This document shows, piece by piece, positions 63,666-64,000 of a stretch of DNA of 64,000 nt; within the stretch, counting starts at the first letter, position 1, and the number at the start of each line of letters is the position of its first letter. Location of the stretch: assembly GCA_956465555.1 (NCBI GenBank), contig OY101116.1, forward strand, positions 2,480,001 through 2,544,000. The letters run 5' to 3'. The notes below the pieces were generated by a model. That model was not told where the DNA came from and did not search any database. It was given only the letters and a program-made list of their open reading frames with translations. Position numbers and translations under genes: made by a program. The stretch is from Nitzschia sp. pyKryTriq1. Its lineage: Eukaryota; Bacillariophyta; Bacillariophyceae; Bacillariales; Bacillariaceae.

Positions 63666-64000
63666 TTTCAGCGTTGTGTGATGTACAGTACGAAGTCCTC
63701 GTCTTCTCCTTTGCCTTTTGCCCTTTCTCTTTCAGACTTGTTATCCTGTTGTAAAGTAGTACAACAAATAATGGGAAAACGGAAGGTCGGAAACGAGGAA
63801 CGAGGAACGGCCGATTTCTTTTATTTTACGGCGGAAATGCATTGAGCATTGAGGAGTTATTGGTACGAGTGCGTACTATTTTAGTGAGTGATGCGATGCG
63901 GGCGGGGTCATTTCAAACTCGATGACGATGACTGCGACGTTCGACTCAAACGACCTCAATTTCACTGGAAATTGGAAATCCTAAATCCCAAATCCCAAAC
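63666..64000. promoter_or_regulatory. Upstream region of glycosyltransferase B
   Basis: The last 335 bases contain CCTTTGCC/CCCTTTCTC-type pyrimidine stretches and three CGAGGAACGAGGAACGG-like repeats near 63795-63812. Presumed promoter; it ends at the window edge. Confidence 0.4.

Overview
The window is nuclear DNA of a photosynthetic stramenopile, most probably a pennate diatom. Most genes are intron-poor and have short GT-AG introns (about 80-200 bases, donors GTAAGT/GTATGT/GTGAGT). Several proteins start with a signal peptide followed by the diatom plastid-import motif (SAF or GF at the cleavage site). Others belong to protein families that I know mainly from diatoms. No prokaryotic, plastid or viral genes were seen. 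No tRNA or rRNA gene was recognised.

Layout, left to right. 0-6.3 kb: the end of a DNMT2-type tRNA methyltransferase, a ZSWIM7/SWS1-like Shu-complex gene, an SPX-GDPD phosphate/phosphodiester gene and a RING protein with four YPGW repeats. 7-15 kb: a divergent glucose-6-phosphate isomerase (GPI) paralogue lacking key catalytic residues, a cyclin, a conserved unknown gene and a Cys/His-domain nuclear protein. 16-26 kb: a RIB7/RibD-type reductase, a canonical three-exon GPI, an organellar-type histidyl-tRNA synthetase, a triosephosphate isomerase that begins with an 8-base exon, and a mitochondrial SLC30A9-like cation transporter. 26-34 kb: an E2F factor, a proline-rich three-exon gene, a Tudor/MBD-like chromatin protein and the proteasome lid subunit RPN6. 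34-43 kb: a plastid PDZ-like/[2Fe-2S] protein, a diatom-type unknown, a type I arginine methyltransferase and a plastid two-Rossmann (ketopantoate-reductase-like plus D-amino-acid-oxidase-like) fusion. 43-45 kb: a repeat-rich island with a 180-bp direct repeat and a broken recombinase/zinc-finger-like gene. 45-64 kb: a kinase with an atypical DFD motif, NOP9, a GARP/Myb factor, an unknown, two inverted paralogous cell-wall-type glycosyltransferases, a RING/C2H2 protein with four duplicated TPR cassettes, and a plastid GNAT acetyltransferase.

The genes do not form an operon or one pathway. Themes that recur are glycolysis (two GPI, one TPI), phosphate metabolism, cell cycle and DNA repair (E2F, cyclin, ZSWIM7), RNA and protein quality control (HisRS, NOP9, RPN6, RING proteins), and plastid import. 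Convergent genes lie only 50-460 bases apart. The 5' sides of genes are separated by 0.4-1.9 kb of DNA crowded with GTAC, ACCGGT and CTAGTAGAG-type palindromes, which the coding exons largely lack. That asymmetry, the catalytically altered GPI paralogue and the plastid two-domain oxidoreductase are the most interesting points.
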